This document shows, piece by piece, positions 9,057 to 10,306 of a stretch of 10,306 bases of DNA. The notes beneath the pieces are model-generated. The model saw only the letters and a list, made by a program, of their open reading frames with translations, did not search any database and had not been told where the DNA came from. Origin of the DNA: Anaerolineae bacterium (GTDB lineage Bacteria > Chloroflexota > Anaerolineae > Anaerolineales > E44-bin32). The stretch covers positions 1 through 10,306 of the forward strand of contig DAOVIK010000032.1 in NCBI GenBank assembly GCA_030673735.1, in the 5' to 3' direction. The stretch's first letter is position 1, and each line of letters opens with the position of its first letter. The position numbers were made by a program, and so were the translations under genes.

Positions 9057-10030
9057 GCCCGGCCTCCTTCCGCATTCTCAGCCTGCTCGCTCGTGGGCTC
9101 CCAATTCCCCAGCAGCTCGATTTCGGTTTCAAGCTCGATTCCGAACTGCTTGGCTACCGCACGCCTAGCTGCTTCGATCAGCTTCCAGGCATCCTCTGCC
9201 GTCCCATCTCCCAAATTGATGAAGAAGTTGGCGTGCTGCTCACTGATCTGAATGTCACCGCGTCGCATTCCCTTCAACCCGGCGTCCTCAATCAATCGAC
9301 CCGCATGATCTCCAGGCGGATTCTTGAACATCGAGCCCCAACTGGCACCCGGCGGTTGCGTCCGCTTCCGAAATGCACCGTACTCGGATGCGCGTGCCTT
9401 GGCCTGCTCCTTAGTAGATTGCTCCAATCGAAAGGTTGCCGAGAGCACCACTGCCTCTCCTGGATTTCGTTTAAGCCAGCTATCGCGATAGGCGTATTCC
9501 AATCGCTCAGCCGACCAGTATTCCTTTCCCCCCTCATGTTGCAAGATCTCGGCCACGATCAACCACCCAGCGACGTCGTTTCCGTGCGCCCCTGCGTTGC
9601 CGACAACCGCCCCCCCGATGGTTCCAGGAATGGTTGTCGCCCACTCCAAGCCCCCGAGCCCCCGGTCCACTGCTCTGCGTGCTACCGATCCGAAGGCAGC
9701 GCCTGATTCGGCTGCTACACTCAAATCATCAGACTGTGTTTCGAAACTCACGGCACGCGCCTGGCTAAGGACGATCACTCCTTGCACTCCTGCATCGGCA
9801 ATCAGCACATTCGAGCCACCGCCAATAATGCGAAACAGCACATTCGCACTCCAGAGATGAGCCACCGCTTCAGCAAGTTCCTCGGCTGATCGGACCTCCA
9901 GCAAGAACTCTGCCGGACCTCCAATCCGCGCCGATGTGTATGGCGCCAGAGGTACTCCCTCTCGAAGGCGGTCACCGAATGCTTCTCGCAATGCCCCAGC
10001 AAACGCTGGCCGCGGTTTACTACTTGTCAC
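9053..10030 (-). CDS. murB: UDP-N-acetylenolpyruvoylglucosamine reductase MurB
   Basis: A 325-residue FAD enzyme that uses NADPH to reduce enolpyruvyl-UDP-GlcNAc to UDP-MurNAc, the second committed step of peptidoglycan synthesis. FAD-binding segments are IIGGGSNVLIAD (68-79) and TIPGTIGGAVVGNAGAHG (133-150). YRDSWLKR (181-188) supplies a substrate Arg, WGSMFKNP holds the catalytic Ser233, and the C-terminal ETEIELLG holds the probable catalytic Glu303. AGRLIEDAGLKG and HANFFINLG are typical of the family. The short segment between NAGAHG and YRDS suggests a type II MurB lacking the type I Tyr loop. The start is GTG at 10030, whose GTGA overlaps the stop of the preceding short ORF. The binding site (GAGAGAG, about 10 nt away) is weak, so coupling to upstream translation is likely. 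Confidence 0.95.
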   Translation of the reverse strand: MTSSKPRPAFAGALREAFGDRLREGVPLAPYTSARIGGPAEFLLEVRSAEELAEAVAHLWSANVLFRIIGGGSNVLIADAGVQGVIVLSQARAVSFETQSDDLSVAAESGAAFGSVARRAVDRGLGGLEWATTIPGTIGGAVVGNAGAHGNDVAGWLIVAEILQHEGGKEYWSAERLEYAYRDSWLKRNPGEAVVLSATFRLEQSTKEQAKARASEYGAFRKRTQPPGASWGSMFKNPPGDHAGRLIEDAGLKGMRRGDIQISEQHANFFINLGDGTAEDAWKLIEAARRAVAKQFGIELETEIELLGNWEPTSEQAENAEGGRA

Positions 10031-10200
10031 AGCTGACGCACTCTCTCGATCAGACGCCCGATGACGTTGGGCCTGAAATCCCCTGGCCTGAATACCATAG
10101 GCGGCGCTTTGGTAGTAGCCCCAATCTTCGACGCCGCAATGCGCATCTTCACTTCCATGCGGCGGTCGCTCTCAAACAGGCGCTTTCTGCTCTCCGCCAT
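10027..10200 (-). CDS. Possible 57-residue basic protein of unknown function
   Basis: A short ORF (MAESRKRLFESDRR ... IGRLIERVRQL) that I do not recognise. Evidence that it is translated: GGAGG with a 6-nt spacer (10207-10211) before the ATG at 10200, a stop that overlaps the murB GTG start by 4 nt (GTGA), and codon choice resembling its neighbours. It overlaps the end of the upstream acyl-CoA synthetase gene by 29 nt. It is Arg/Lys-rich, with no signal peptide, membrane segment or Cys pair. A role as a translational coupler feeding ribosomes to murB is possible. It could also be a chance frame, so confidence is moderate. Confidence 0.45.
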   Translation of the reverse strand: MAESRKRLFESDRRMEVKMRIAASKIGATTKAPPMVFRPGDFRPNVIGRLIERVRQL

Positions 10201-10306
10201 CTTCTCCCTCCATCCCTCGAGATTGCATCTCATCCAGCAACTCCAGCACGATCTTCTTCGCCCACGTGTAGTCGGCCTTGCCATTCGGCGCGCGCTGCAC
10301 CTCGTC
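10172..10306 (-). CDS. Acyl-CoA synthetase (AMP-forming), C-terminal end only
   Basis: The last 44 residues of a protein entering from the right edge: DEVQRAPNGKADYTWAKK followed by a helical, then acidic tail ending QKAPV. The RAPNGKADY..AK pattern is the C-terminal A10-type motif of ANL-superfamily acyl-CoA synthetases (FadD-like), where the Lys of GK is the catalytic residue for adenylation. Its substrate cannot be told from this fragment. It overlaps the short ORF before murB by 29 nt, so it probably belongs to the same transcript. Only this motif supports the call. Confidence 0.65.
   Translation of the reverse strand, partial: DEVQRAPNGKADYTWAKKIVLELLDEMQSRGMEGEDGGEQKAPV

Overview
The window carries bacterial chromosomal housekeeping genes, all read on the minus strand, so the biological order runs from high to low coordinates. 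It looks like one long division and cell-wall cluster joined to a DNA-precursor cluster: 3' end of an acyl-CoA synthetase gene, a possible 57-residue ORF, murB, ddl, ftsQ, ftsA, ftsZ, then nrdR, nrdJ (B12-dependent ribonucleotide reductase), a deoxynucleoside kinase, and finally the 5' part of a secreted DUF5666-like protein. The mix of a FtsQ/FtsA/FtsZ divisome, a class II reductase next to nrdR right behind ftsZ, non-ATG starts and a Gram-positive-type LexA-like box suggests a Chloroflexota-type bacterium. That placement is inference; no rRNA or other lineage marker is present.

Region 10306-4602 is the cell-wall and division part. The short ORF, murB, ddl and ftsQ are chained by 4-nt stop/start overlaps (GTGA, TTGA, ATGA), and ftsQ and ftsA are 5 nt apart, so these genes are probably translated from one message. 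Only the ftsA-ftsZ gap (74 nt) is larger, and ftsZ has the strongest ribosome binding site of the group, fitting its need for high protein levels. MurB and Ddl make peptidoglycan precursors. FtsQ, FtsA and FtsZ form the Z ring, its membrane tether and the link to the periplasmic synthesis machinery. murC, murG and ftsW, often found next to murB in dcw clusters, are not in the window.

The 309-nt gap 4293-4601 separates the two halves. It holds a strong imperfect hairpin after ftsZ, a good sigma70-like promoter for nrdR, a 7-bp inverted repeat, and a perfect TCGAAC-N4-GTTCGA palindrome 13 nt before the nrdR start. That palindrome matches the LexA (SOS) box of Gram-positive bacteria, suggesting that deoxynucleotide synthesis is induced by DNA damage.

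Region 4292-526 is the dNTP-supply part: NrdR (repressor of reductase genes), NrdJ (oxygen-independent ribonucleotide reduction using adenosylcobalamin) and a P-loop deoxynucleoside kinase (salvage). At 380-1 a secreted protein begins, with its own strong ribosome binding site and a possible promoter. It runs off the left edge.
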